The translations under genes were made by a program, and so were the position numbers. From positions 806,001 to 870,000 of the forward strand of contig OY282386.1 of assembly GCA_958295945.1 (NCBI GenBank): a stretch of DNA of 64,000 bases, written 5' to 3'. The notes below the pieces were generated by a model that saw only the letters and a list, made by a program, of their open reading frames with translations, made no database searches and had not been told where the DNA came from. Positions 51,726 to 60,702 of the stretch are shown piece after piece. The number at the start of each line of letters is the position of its first letter. Position 1 is the stretch's first letter. The DNA is from Candidatus Poribacteria bacterium (lineage in GTDB: Bacteria > Poribacteria > WGA-4E > WGA-3G).

Positions 51726-53155
51726 TATCTCTTTTTCCATACATACACGCATTTACGAAGAGGAATGCGACCATAAGTTCCCATTTGTTGACTACTATTT
51801 CCCTTTTTTCCTGGTACAATAAGTATTTTTTCCACCTTGAAGCCCAGCATTTTGGCTATGTCAGATAAAATCAAATCTACAGAAATACCGATACCTGCAT
51901 ATCGGACATTATCGTTCACCATGAAAAGACGCGCATTCGGTTTTAACAGTCGGTAACATTCACTAATTACACACGCCATTTCTGAAAAATATCCACGAAC
52001 CATTCTCGGTATACTGTTGTTGTTTAATGTTCCGCACGACTTTTCGTATTCAAGATAGGCATTGATTGAATTTAGCAATTGTTGATTCTTCACGGTATCT
52101 AAAACGGCATCCCATTCTGGTCCAATCTTTGACAAATCCTTTTCTCTATTTTCTACCGTGCAGCTAAGCATTTCCTGTCTTAAACTACAAACTTCCTCAT
52201 GTGTCAAACCCAACATCGTCAATTCAAGGGCATAGGTACGTGTATAATCATATCGGTTGTAGTAAGGAGGTGATGTCATGATGGCAGTATATGTTTCTGT
52301 CTCTAAGCTCGGTAGAATATCTAAACAAGAGCCTGGGAACAATTGAATATTACATTTAGAACGAAGGACAGGAAATAGAGTTGTAGGTGTTTGATGAGAA
52401 GTTACATAGAACAAAATCTCTCTTAGTTTTGTAGTTATAGCAGAAGCGAAGGTCTGAATTTTCCCTTTATCAAACGGTTTTGTACCGGGACGTATCTTGC
52501 CGGAACGCGCATCCCAACGTAGATATTGCCCATCTTTACGTGTATAACTGATCGATTCCAAGATACATAATAAAGCAAGACGAAGAATTAACTGTATTTT
52601 TTCGTTTTCATGCTGCATTGCCCCTCTGTACCTTTCTATTGCCTCTACTGTATCTGATGGATATGCCCCCTCTGTAATCCGAATTGTACTAAATGGCACT
52701 TTTTCCGGAAATCCGTTCCACGGTTGAGAGTTTATCCACAATTCAAGCGTAGCAATGTCATTAGGTGACAATCCCTTTTCCAACAATATTCGTGCTTGTA
52801 TGATTTCTTGTCCAATAGGTAATAATTCTATTCCATCAGCGTGTATATTTTGTTCACTTGCTGCAAAGAAGGTCGTGCCTATTCCAGCAAAGGGATCAAG
52901 GACCTTTCCTTGAGTCCCACCTTCATAATTGCTCAAGAAGTATTCAACAAGTCCTGCAGAAAACGCTTCCTTGTATTTATACCAACTATATGCGGGTCTT
53001 GCTTTGTTTCCTTGAAAACTCACGATCTTTCGAGACAAGTATGGAGCAATAGACATTTGTGATTTGAATCTTTCAGTGAGTTTAGAGTCAAGTTTAGTAA
53101 TCACTGTCCGCATTTCTTCGGATTGTGTATATACTTTGTCTTTTTGAAGAGTCAT
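51725..53155 (-). CDS. DNA methyltransferase (amino-MTase, beta-type order)
   Basis: A 476-aa site-specific amino-methyltransferase. The S-adenosylmethionine motif is [12 protein letters not shown] (86-97) and the catalytic motif IV is [11 protein letters not shown] (294-304). TSPPY is the form usual for cytosine-N4 enzymes, though adenine cannot be excluded. A large helical region separates the motifs. A later HxxN-like end contains [16 protein letters not shown]. The companion restriction gene overlaps the stop but looks truncated, so the methyltransferase may now be a solitary modifying enzyme. Confidence 0.85.
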   Translation of the reverse strand: MTLQKDKVYTQSEEMRTVITKLDSKLTERFKSQMSIAPYLSRKIVSFQGNKARPAYSWYKYKEAFSAGLVEYFLSNYEGGTQGKVLDPFAGIGTTFFAASEQNIHADGIELLPIGQEIIQARILLEKGLSPNDIATLELWINSQPWNGFPEKVPFSTIRITEGAYPSDTVEAIERYRGAMQHENEKIQLILRLALLCILESISYTRKDGQYLRWDARSGKIRPGTKPFDKGKIQTFASAITTKLREILFYVTSHQTPTTLFPVLRSKCNIQLFPGSCLDILPSLETETYTAIMTSPPYYNRYDYTRTYALELTMLGLTHEEVCSLRQEMLSCTVENREKDLSKIGPEWDAVLDTVKNQQLLNSINAYLEYEKSCGTLNNNSIPRMVRGYFSEMACVISECYRLLKPNARLFMVNDNVRYAGIGISVDLILSDIAKMLGFKVEKILIVPGKKGNSSQQMGTYGRIPLRKCVYVWKKR

Positions 53156-53169
53156 AAGGACCTCTAATG

Positions 53170-53928
53170 TTAGTTATCTGGAATCTCATCCCAATTATAC
53201 TCAGGTGAATATCCCAAATCTTTTTCTGCTTGCTTCCAATCATAACGCGAGTCTTCTCGTCCAGCAACAGCGTTATATGCACCATATTTAATTGTTTCGT
53301 TTTCAATAGCACGTTCTATACATTGAGCAACATCCCTCGGATCCACATAAACAAACCATCGACCAGACGCAACTTCAGGGGCAGAGGGACCAGGATTAAG
53401 TCCATCACCATCTATTACACCTGGACGGATATGTATAATTTTCAACCCGTGTGCTTGATGGTAGGCTAAACATATTTCCTCTCCAAGATGTTTTGAGAGT
53501 GAATAATATATGTCACCCCCACCAAACTGAAACGCATCTCCGACTTGATATGGTAATTCGACACCTGCTGAAGGCGGACATGCTGAGATACTTGAGATAT
53601 TCACCAGTTTTTGCACACCCTGGCGAACACAAGCCTCCGCTACATTCCAAGTGCCTTTGACCATCACCTCAGCATATAATGAGAGTGGTTTACCATGTCG
53701 TTCACGCACCAAAGCAACCAGATGGATTACTGCATCGTGTTCAGCACAAGCAGCTTCAATTTCTGACAAATCTGTTACATCTGCTTTGATGAACGTAACA
53801 CCATCAGCCACTTGATCTGGTTCAACTATATCAGTTAATGTTAGTTCGTAATTTGGGTGCAGCCGCTCAATGATAAATTGTGCCAGGTATCCAGCTGCAC
53901 CGGTGATCAATATCTTTTCTATTGCCAT
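53170..53928 (-). CDS. NAD-dependent epimerase/dehydratase family protein
   Basis: A 252-aa extended SDR with the motif ILITGAAGYLAQFI, VIHLVALVRERHGKPLSLY, a Ser in NISSISACPP and the catalytic pair Tyr-x3-Lys in YYSLSKHLGEE. Probable substrates are nucleotide or free sugars. It shares the minus strand with the methyltransferase and lies just downstream of the frameshifted ArsC-like remnant and the oxidoreductase at 54284. Confidence 0.9.
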   Translation of the reverse strand: MAIEKILITGAAGYLAQFIIERLHPNYELTLTDIVEPDQVADGVTFIKADVTDLSEIEAACAEHDAVIHLVALVRERHGKPLSLYAEVMVKGTWNVAEACVRQGVQKLVNISSISACPPSAGVELPYQVGDAFQFGGGDIYYSLSKHLGEEICLAYHQAHGLKIIHIRPGVIDGDGLNPGPSAPEVASGRWFVYVDPRDVAQCIERAIENETIKYGAYNAVAGREDSRYDWKQAEKDLGYSPEYNWDEIPDN

Positions 53929-53939
53929 CAGTTGAAATG

Positions 53940-54277
53940 CTATCCTTTTACAAAAGGAGGATCGGTATAGAGGGTATCATTGTAACCGACATAGAATACA
54001 TTACCAGTCCTAATAGTCGGTGCACGCAAACTACCACTACGTCCAAGTACTGCTTTGAGCACGGAGTCACGATCAACTTCGTTAGGTTGGAAGGTTGCCA
54101 CACTTTTCCCTTTTGCCACAACGATACTTTCAGCAGATTCCAACAAATCCCATACTGCATCTGCTTCTAACTTCTCTTTTCGTGCATCTGCCCGTTCTTT
54201 AACTGCTAAGTCGTTCGTGTCAAGAAACTCTTGAACTTTCTTACACGAGTTTCAGCTGTTCCTAAAATAAATCCAAT
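53940..54277 (-). pseudogene. ArsC/Spx-like thioredoxin-fold gene, frameshifted
   Basis: On the minus strand the sequence first reads IGFILGTAETR (about 54277-54245) without a clear start codon. It then continues in another frame as CKKVQEFLDTNDLAVKERAD through VWDLLESAESIVVAKG to LRAPTIRTGNVFYVGYND, ending at 53940. Together this matches the ArsC/Spx-like fold: an N-terminal strand, active-site Cys, and a cis-Pro in R-A-P-T. One base is gained or lost near 54245 and the start is degraded. Real decay or a sequence error are both possible. Confidence 0.55.
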
Positions 54278-54283
54278 CTATCA

Positions 54284-55282
54284 CTATCCTTCCTCCACTT
54301 TGACAAATTTTCCTGTATTACGGCTATTTATCGCCGCGTCAATTAATTCCAGTGTTTTAAGGGCGTCATTGAAATCTGAACGGATCAACCTTTTGTCCCC
54401 TGTTTCAATGGCCCGGAGCCATGCACCGGTCTTGTCTAAACCTAAGTTGTTAGTTGAAGCTGCAGGTTCATCTATTGTCTCACCATTTAGATAACCGCGT
54501 ATTACATTGTCGGACATTTTGCCTTGTAAGTGTATATGAGGTCCGATCACCTCAACATCAAAACAGAAACCTTCGGTACCGCAATGATTCATGTGTGTGC
54601 CAAAAACTCCGTTATCCAATTCGTAAGTCATTTGGATGGCATTTTCAGCGTCAAATTCCGTTCTATCTAATGCCATATTTTTCGTTGCCAAGGCGTGTGC
54701 TTGTATCGGCTTCGGGTTTCCCAATACATAACGCGCACAATCCAACACATGCACTGCTTGTTCCGCTAAAGGTCCACCGCTTATTTCAGATTGCAAAAAC
54801 CAGAAAGGCATTTGAAAATTGAGATAGTAGTTAATCGTGCAGACTGTTCTGACAAGATGGACAGTTTCCGATGCGATCAATTCCTTCATCCGCTCATAAA
54901 GAGGATGATAACGGAGTTGAAATCCAACGGCTGCCATCACACCCGATGATTCAATGTGTTCAAGACATTTTCGTCCATCAGACATATTTAGGGCAGGTGG
55001 TTTTTCAACCAGAATTGGGACACCACGTTCACATGCCAGTTGGATAGGTTCTAAACGAACAGGGGGTGGTGTTGTAATCACCACCCCGTCTAATTCTACG
55101 TCAAAAAAAGCATGTAATATATCGGTAAAATGTTCAGCATCTGCATGCGTTGCCAATGCTATTGAGGCATCAGATAGGACATCGTGAACTGCAACAACAC
55201 GAGCACCGTAATTCGTTACTGCATCACAGTGGTGTCTACCCATTCTGCCAGCACCGATAATGCCAATTGATAATTGATTCAC
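54284..55282 (-). CDS. Gfo/Idh/MocA family oxidoreductase
   Basis: A 332-aa protein with IGIIGAGRMGRHHCDAV, the catalytic-type motif VPILVEKPPALNMSDG, and a C-terminal domain with SGGPLAEQAVHVLDCARYVLG. It probably oxidises or isomerises a sugar derivative. It lies upstream of the ArsC-like remnant and downstream of a secreted jelly-roll protein, all on the minus strand, fitting a carbohydrate-processing locus. Confidence 0.9.
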   Translation of the reverse strand: MNQLSIGIIGAGRMGRHHCDAVTNYGARVVAVHDVLSDASIALATHADAEHFTDILHAFFDVELDGVVITTPPPVRLEPIQLACERGVPILVEKPPALNMSDGRKCLEHIESSGVMAAVGFQLRYHPLYERMKELIASETVHLVRTVCTINYYLNFQMPFWFLQSEISGGPLAEQAVHVLDCARYVLGNPKPIQAHALATKNMALDRTEFDAENAIQMTYELDNGVFGTHMNHCGTEGFCFDVEVIGPHIHLQGKMSDNVIRGYLNGETIDEPAASTNNLGLDKTGAWLRAIETGDKRLIRSDFNDALKTLELIDAAINSRNTGKFVKVEEG

Positions 55283-55315
55283 TCTGTTATATTACTCACT
55301 GAAGTTGTTGTGGAA

Positions 55316-56026
55316 TTACTTACGTTTTAAGTTGCCCCAGGTAACTGCAATTTTACCTTTAGGTTCAACTGGTGTGGCTTCTCCGCCTGGTGTTACGACA
55401 AATATATTATCATATTGAGCATGTTCAGCACCACTCATACGGAAACCAATTTTTCCCATTGAGAAAGCCTTCTGTGAATCTGTCCATTCACTCACGAAAG
55501 ATAACTCGGCACCAATTCCACCAACAGGTCCTATATAAGCCTTAAAATTGGATCCTGACCGCACCTCAAATTTTGCACGATACCAGACACCTTGTTCACG
55601 GTCAATACCATCTTCAAATGCACCTGGTTCAGCTGCCCATCCACCGTTTACTCTTCTGTGCCAGCGGATGTGTTGTGGAGTATGTCCAGATGCTGCTGTA
55701 GAAACTTGGTGCATATAGATATTGTTCTCATCTTGTGCATGGAAAATAAATCCTGTCAAACCATTTTGGACTGCTTTAAAATCAGCATAGTAGTCATATT
55801 CTTCTGGAAACTCGTCAACACTGAGTCCAACATCACCACCGGGAACAAATAGAACATTGTTTCCCAATGCATCATGACCATCTGCATTATCTTCAAGCAC
55901 CCAAGTGTTTTTGGGAACCCATTTTGTATCGTCAATGTTTTCACTCTCAAAATCATCATGAAACAGTATTTCTGCTGAAACAGTAGCAGCACATAATATC
56001 AGTAATAAACAGACAAAATATCGCAT
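55316..56026 (-). CDS. Secreted jelly-roll (DUF1080-like) protein with W-G tag, paralogue 1
   Basis: A 236-aa protein with a signal peptide (FVCLLLILCAATVSA, cut before Glu19). A single concanavalin-like domain follows (ILFHDDFES, YDYYADFKAVQNGLTGFIFH, NNIYMHQVS, HIRWHRRVNGGW, WYRAKFEVR, GKIGFRMSGAEHAQYDNI). The last residues are VEPKGKIAVTWGNLKRK. It is clearly more than half identical to the gene at 57065-57775, most strongly in the aromatic-rich strands, and differs most in the linker. Such domains bind or cut polysaccharides; no catalytic residues could be assigned. Confidence 0.8.
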   Translation of the reverse strand: MRYFVCLLLILCAATVSAEILFHDDFESENIDDTKWVPKNTWVLEDNADGHDALGNNVLFVPGGDVGLSVDEFPEEYDYYADFKAVQNGLTGFIFHAQDENNIYMHQVSTAASGHTPQHIRWHRRVNGGWAAEPGAFEDGIDREQGVWYRAKFEVRSGSNFKAYIGPVGGIGAELSFVSEWTDSQKAFSMGKIGFRMSGAEHAQYDNIFVVTPGGEATPVEPKGKIAVTWGNLKRK

Positions 56027-56175
56027 TTAAATCATCTCCTTGTGTTATAAGAAATCAGATGAATGATGTTCATCCTGACTTTCATTTATAATATGTATCT
56101 AAACTTTAAAGTAATTCCAATCAACTATTTCTCAATTATACCATATTTCTGTATTTCTGGTTACAATTAATGGTA

Positions 56176-56204
56176 TACAAAGGGTGTGTAAAGTTTTTGT
56201 CACC
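56176..56204. repeat. Terminal block of the composite repeat (inverted)
   Basis: GGGTGTGTAAAGTTTTTGTC is the inverse of the GACAAAAACTTTACACACCC block that ends the composite elements. It stands alone here, without the GAGACCC arms. Confidence 0.5.
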
Positions 56205-56235
56205 GTAGTCGTCAATTTAGCGTCCTTCCAGTGCC

Positions 56236-56265
56236 GTTAGGTTCGGTTAGGAAACCGCACCTAAC
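56236..56265. repeat. GTTAGGT hairpin
   Basis: A 30-base imperfect hairpin with arms GTTAGGTTCGGTT and AACCGCACCTAAC and a 4-nt loop. The adjoining 56280-56740 is AT-rich with scattered AAACTGTAAGA-like direct repeats and no supported gene. Confidence 0.6.
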
Positions 56266-56742
56266 CAGGACTATGAGAGAAGTAATTTTTGTGTAGTATC
56301 TGACGGCAAATTCATTGTATTAATCTTGCAATTTCATGGTCTGTCTCCTTCTTGAAAAGTTACGAAACTGTAAGAAATCTCGGACAAACTGTAAGACGGG
56401 CAAATTGTCTATGCACGTAGTCACTGTATGGGTTTATAGGCAATAATTTGATGGCACTAAAATTTGAATTTTGTAAACTGTAAGATTTTTCTGAGATGCT
56501 GAGATTTGTCCGTTATTTTTGTCTATAAATGTGTGATGAATTGCATGAATATCGTCTTTTATCTTCATAATAGTTTCCATTATTTTGCTCTTATATAAAT
56601 TTCTTAAAATTGTTATATTGCATATAACAATCATGTTAAAATAAATAATAAATATATATTAACACATAAATGGGCTTATGTCAAGTTATTTTTTGGCAAT
56701 GGACATATTTTTCATTGTTCAACACACATTTCTTAGACCTGT

Positions 56743-56790
56743 AAGGACGATATGGTTATAAGGACTGGTTAGTACAGACATATCATCCCT
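56743..56790. repeat. GGACGATATG imperfect inverted repeat
   Basis: AAGGACGATATGG (56743-56755) pairs with ACATATCATCCCT (56778-56790) with a few mismatches and a 22-nt loop. Confidence 0.4.
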
Positions 56791-56861
56791 AATGGAGATT
56801 AGGAAATAAATATGGTAATTTGAGATCAAAGTCCAGAGCACTTACAAAGTGCCAAATCAAG

Positions 56862-57001
56862 AAATCAACGGTATGAATGCCTTTTGGCGTTCCCCGGGTC
56901 TCTGTGCCCCGCCATTCCTTGTCTTGTAATGCAACGGGCGGGCACAGAGACCCGCCCCTACAATTCATGGTGAGAAGTTAGTGACAAAATCTTTAAACAC
57001 C
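56862..57001 (+). repeat. Composite GAGACCC repeat, full copy (forward)
   Basis: Blocks in order: ATCAACGGTATGAATG, GGGTCTCTGTGCCCCGCC (56896-56913), a spacer, GGGCGGGCACAGAGACCCGC, TACAATTCATGGTGAGAAG, TTAGTGACAAAATCTTTAAA. The order and spacing match the inverted copy at 46853-46992. It lies 65 bp beyond the 3' end of the jelly-roll gene at 57065. Confidence 0.85.
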
Positions 57002-57064
57002 TGTATACAAATTGGTTAAAAAATAGAACAAACCATGAATAAATATTACATTTATTGTATTGGC

Positions 57065-57775
57065 TTATTTCTTCTTTATACTTCCCCATGTCACAGCGAG
57101 TTTTGCTTTGGGTTCAACAAGGAAGATGTCAAATCCTGCGGCAGCAACAACAATATTGTCATATTGAGCCTGCTCTGCACCGGACTTACGAAATCCAATC
57201 TTTCCTTTCTCAAAAGATTTTGCACTATCAGTCCATTCACTTACAAGTGTAAGATCTTCATCTTCTGAACCGACATCACCTATAAATGCCTTAAATTTAT
57301 AGTTCTTACGCACCTCAAACTTGATGCGATACCATACATTTTGTTGGCGTTTTACACCATCTTCAAATGCACCCGGTTCTGCGGTCCATGCGCCGTTAAT
57401 TCTTCTGTGCCATCTGATGTGTTGTGGTGTATGTGCAGAACCATCAGTTGAAACTTGATGCATGTATATGTTATTACCGTCTTGCCCGTGGAACACAAAT
57501 CCAGTCAAACCGTTCGTTGTGGCTTTAAAATCCGCGTAATAATCATATTCTTCTGGAAAATCATCCACACTAAGACCAACATCACCACCTTGGATATCAA
57601 TGACTTTATTACCCAGTACATCATGATCATCCTCATTATCCACTATTTTCCAACTGGCTTGTGGTGACCATTTCTTGTCATCAATCTTTCCACTTTCAAA
57701 GTCATCTTGAAACAGTATTTCAGCTGACACTGTGCTTACACATAATATCAGCAACAAACAAATTGCATAACGCAT
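57065..57775 (-). CDS. Secreted jelly-roll (DUF1080-like) protein with W-G tag, paralogue 2
   Basis: A 236-aa paralogue of the protein at 55316-56026: signal peptide AICLLLILCVSTVSA, then ILFQDDFES, YDYYADFKATTNGLTGFVFH, NNIYMHQVS, HIRWHRRINGAW, GKIGFRKSGAEQAQYDNI, and the tail VEPKAKLAVTWGSIKKK. Its start lies 18 bp after the stop of the discoidin-like gene, so the two are probably co-transcribed. The duplicated pair is separated by about 1 kb of repeats. Confidence 0.8.
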   Translation of the reverse strand: MRYAICLLLILCVSTVSAEILFQDDFESGKIDDKKWSPQASWKIVDNEDDHDVLGNKVIDIQGGDVGLSVDDFPEEYDYYADFKATTNGLTGFVFHGQDGNNIYMHQVSTDGSAHTPQHIRWHRRINGAWTAEPGAFEDGVKRQQNVWYRIKFEVRKNYKFKAFIGDVGSEDEDLTLVSEWTDSAKSFEKGKIGFRKSGAEQAQYDNIVVAAAGFDIFLVEPKAKLAVTWGSIKKK

Positions 57776-57793
57776 AATTAATCTCCTATTTTA

Positions 57794-58507
57794 TTAGTAT
57801 TTATCAGTTTTAACTTGTCCCCAGACTGTTGTTAGTTTTTCGGTTGGCTCAACAGCAGTCGGATCACTACCACCATAGATTTCTATTTCATCAATACGCG
57901 CACCACCATTTGTACGAATGTGGATACGTAACCACCGTGCCTCTACATCATCAAAAGTGATCTCTGTGGTTTTGCTAACTGGCGCACCTTTATGTGTATA
58001 GACAATATTCCAAGTATTTGCTTCAGAGTCGGCATCAGCTACCTTTGTTGCGACGAGGATATCAAAATCGGCAGCTGTTCGGTCAATAAAACCTTGCGAA
58101 TGGTCGCTTCCAAAAATTATGCGATTTACATTCGCAACTTCACCAATATCAATCTGTGCCCAACCGGGTATAGCACCAATAATCCAACTTCTGCAATTGT
58201 TATAGAAACCGTCGTTGAGATATTCGGTACAGTGCCGTTGAGGACACCACCCGTCCAATAAAGAAGAGGCTTCAGGTTTAGCATCCTTCAGTAATGCTAA
58301 ATTTGGTTCTTTATCTCGAACGGTTGGGACAAATTCTGGTCCCGGTTTTCCACCTGCTTCACATGCCTTCGTTGCTGCATCAATATCTTGCTCTTTAAAT
58401 TCATATCGTCCGAATTTCTCTGGTCCCTTCTCTTCATTATGTTCAGCGAAAACCGAAGGAGTATTTATTATTAATGTCACGAGTAAACAGAAAAGTCCTA
58501 TTCTCAT
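57794..58507 (-). CDS. Secreted F5/8 type C (discoidin-like) protein with W-G tag
   Basis: A 237-aa protein. The signal peptide is LFCLLVTLIINTPSVFA. The N-terminal 70 residues are charged. The discoidin-like domain includes NLALLKDAKPEASSLL, CTEYLNDGFYNNCRSWIIG, PGWAQIDIGEVANVNRIIFGSD, WNIVYTHKG and ARWLRIHIRTNGGARIDEIEIYG, the usual F5/8 type C pattern for binding carbohydrate or lipid. The end is AVEPTEKLTTVWGQVKTDKY. It has the same tag as the jelly-roll proteins despite a different fold. Confidence 0.85.
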   Translation of the reverse strand: MRIGLFCLLVTLIINTPSVFAEHNEEKGPEKFGRYEFKEQDIDAATKACEAGGKPGPEFVPTVRDKEPNLALLKDAKPEASSLLDGWCPQRHCTEYLNDGFYNNCRSWIIGAIPGWAQIDIGEVANVNRIIFGSDHSQGFIDRTAADFDILVATKVADADSEANTWNIVYTHKGAPVSKTTEITFDDVEARWLRIHIRTNGGARIDEIEIYGGSDPTAVEPTEKLTTVWGQVKTDKY

Positions 58508-58701
58508 TTTTCATTCCTCCAGAGGTTTTGTATATATTTGTTAATTGTTACATTTATTGATAGTATCTCATGTTAAGGGTCCACTTCAAGGTATACCTTG
58601 ATTACTCGTATCGAGGTTGTCTTCCAGTAGGATTTCTTTGTAGACGAATTTTTGAGTTTTTCAATGGGAGTTCAATTCGTGCCCCATTGTGTAGATGTGA
58701 T

Positions 58702-59691
58702 TCATTCTGAGAAATACTCGTTTGCTACTACATTTACGAAATTATTTCCCATAACTCTATAACCTTCGGCATCAGGATGTAAGTTATCTGGGAGCAGGTC
58801 TACAAAATCAGCACCAAAGACATCTAACCCGCTAACATAGTGTATGTTTTCATCACCATAGGATTTAAGTGCATTCACAGCTGCCTGCACCTCTTCACGC
58901 ATTTTCTGTAGATTGAAACCGACAGCATTTGGATTTTCTTCTCTGTTAGGACAATAGATGGGAGACATCAGGACAATAGGTATATCAGTATGTTTTTCAC
59001 GAATAATTTGCACAGCACCTATAATCGCTGGACGAAACGCCCGAGGTCCTAAACTTGAAGCACCTTGTATGTTTATACCAAGACACATTGAAATGTAATT
59101 CGCGGGTAGATCTCGAATCATCCTTGCTACCATTGAATCAAGATGACACTGTCCACCATAACCCAGACAAGTTAGGTTGAAGTTTTTACTACGAGCAGCA
59201 ATACCAGGCCAAGTCTGTGTTGGTGAAGCAGCGGAACGGCACTGAGTTATTGAACTACCGTAAGTAATCCACTTTGGACGTTTGTCTATGTATGGATCTA
59301 TTGATGCACCATCATCAATTTCTATATTACGAAGTTGAAACCTGCCAAACTGTGGCAACCACAATTCTATCAGTTTATCCTTATCAGGAAGATTCTCGAA
59401 CACGAAACTATTCTTTCCTCGGAGATCGGACGATGCGATGAACTCTCCATTGCAGCATAGATCAAGCATACCAGAATCGCGTTGTTCAACAATACTACCA
59501 GATATGTGTGTGGTATTACTACGAAAACTAATTCGCACACCTGCTGGCATTGCTGAACGCTCCAATAAAGGTTCAGGAAACAGTACATGCTTTTCGTGTG
59601 GTGTTCGCCACGGCATAAGTGCCTCACCTGTTTTTTCAACAGATACAACACCTTGCCAATTCAAATTTGGTGAATCAGGCTTCAAATGCAT
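58702..59691 (-). CDS. SGNH hydrolase with N-terminal jelly-roll domain
   Basis: A 329-aa protein. Residues about 1-125 form a beta domain (GVVSVEKTG, MPAGVRISFRSNTTHISGSI, ELWLPQFGRFQLRNIEID). An SGNH catalytic domain follows: Ser in ITYGSSITQCR, Gly in GYGGQCHLD, Asn in LGINIQGASS, and Asp/His in DNLHPDAEGYRVMG. This order is seen in carbohydrate esterases that deacetylate polysaccharides. No signal peptide is present. It precedes a sugar isomerase-type gene and follows the secreted tagged proteins. Confidence 0.85.
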   Translation of the reverse strand: MHLKPDSPNLNWQGVVSVEKTGEALMPWRTPHEKHVLFPEPLLERSAMPAGVRISFRSNTTHISGSIVEQRDSGMLDLCCNGEFIASSDLRGKNSFVFENLPDKDKLIELWLPQFGRFQLRNIEIDDGASIDPYIDKRPKWITYGSSITQCRSAASPTQTWPGIAARSKNFNLTCLGYGGQCHLDSMVARMIRDLPANYISMCLGINIQGASSLGPRAFRPAIIGAVQIIREKHTDIPIVLMSPIYCPNREENPNAVGFNLQKMREEVQAAVNALKSYGDENIHYVSGLDVFGADFVDLLPDNLHPDAEGYRVMGNNFVNVVANEYFSE

Positions 59692-59723
59692 TACAATAGC
59701 TCTCCTTACAATTCTTAATATGA

Positions 59724-60536
59724 TTATATCGCGTCAACAACTGCTCGTAATTGACGGACTCCATCTAACATCTGTTGCGGGTTACCCCAATGTTCAATAC
59801 TTGCTGCCCCTTCAAAACCATCATTGATGAGCGTTTTTAACAGTTGTTCATAGCGTAAATCAGTATCTCTGATAGGATCAAGATTTTTCTCACGATTCGG
59901 TTTCACGTGCACATGCCGCACAAGCCCTTTTATATGTGAATACCCATCGGGTAATGGCCGTTCACCACAGTGTATTCCGTTATTGACATCCCAGCATGAC
60001 GCGAGTGCGGGACTATTGCCAAGTGCATCAATGACTGCACGTGTCTCTTCACATGAACCAGCAAGTGTAGCATCTTCATTTTCAAATGCAAGGACTACGT
60101 TTTCACTTTCTGCAATTGGAACAACAGGAGAAAGTTTCTCGGCAATCTGTTCAAGATAATCGTTTATATCTGGTCGGGATGACTCCTTCAATCTACGATT
60201 AGGATTCCAAAAGGCAAAACCACGAATGATTGGTGTATCAAATGCGTGTGCCAGTTCAACCATTCGGTCAAAATGTCGTAGGTGTTTTTCATACTCCTGT
60301 TGATTGTCTATGGGACATTTGCCGAAAGGAGAACCGATACTTGCCACGCTTACATTATACTTGCTCAGCACATCTTGTGCGCGCTTAGCATCATCATCGT
60401 CTATCTCAGTAACATGCTTTCCCCATACACCTCCACGGATTTCAACAGTTGTAGCACCCGCTTCTTTCCCGAGTTTGATTGCTTCTTCAAAATCATCTCT
60501 GGAAACTTCATCTGCGAAAAAACATACATCTATCAT
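59724..60536 (-). CDS. Sugar phosphate isomerase/epimerase family (TIM barrel)
   Basis: About 270 aa from Met 60536, with features of the xylose isomerase-like TIM barrel: VCFFADEVSRDDFEEAI, TTVEIRGGVWGKHV, IGSPFGKCP, VLAFENEDATLAGS with metal-binding Glu, CWDVNNGIHCGE with Asp/His, HVHVKPN with His, and ASIEHWGNPQ with the last Glu. It isomerises or epimerises a sugar or a sugar-like molecule. It is 32 bp upstream of the SGNH hydrolase on the same strand. Confidence 0.85.
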   Translation of the reverse strand: MIDVCFFADEVSRDDFEEAIKLGKEAGATTVEIRGGVWGKHVTEIDDDDAKRAQDVLSKYNVSVASIGSPFGKCPIDNQQEYEKHLRHFDRMVELAHAFDTPIIRGFAFWNPNRRLKESSRPDINDYLEQIAEKLSPVVPIAESENVVLAFENEDATLAGSCEETRAVIDALGNSPALASCWDVNNGIHCGERPLPDGYSHIKGLVRHVHVKPNREKNLDPIRDTDLRYEQLLKTLINDGFEGAASIEHWGNPQQMLDGVRQLRAVVDAI

Positions 60537-60702
60537 TTCAAATTTCTTGTGAGTTCTCAAGGAATACATTTAATCAGATTGAGTAGTTTGAATGGTAATC
60601 TCATCCAGACAAGTCTTTACCGAGAGAACGTACGCTCCTTTATATAATCAATAGAACTTCTAAAATATTGAACATCAAAAATATAAATACCTAAAAGGGC
60701 CA

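Noticed and set aside
56434-56634. A 66-aa minus-strand frame in the 56-57 kb gap
   Set aside because: Low-complexity AT-rich sequence without domain, start signal or conserved context.
57035-57268. Small plus-strand frame over the 3' end of the jelly-roll gene
   Set aside because: Antisense to a clearly real secreted protein and has no ribosome-binding site.
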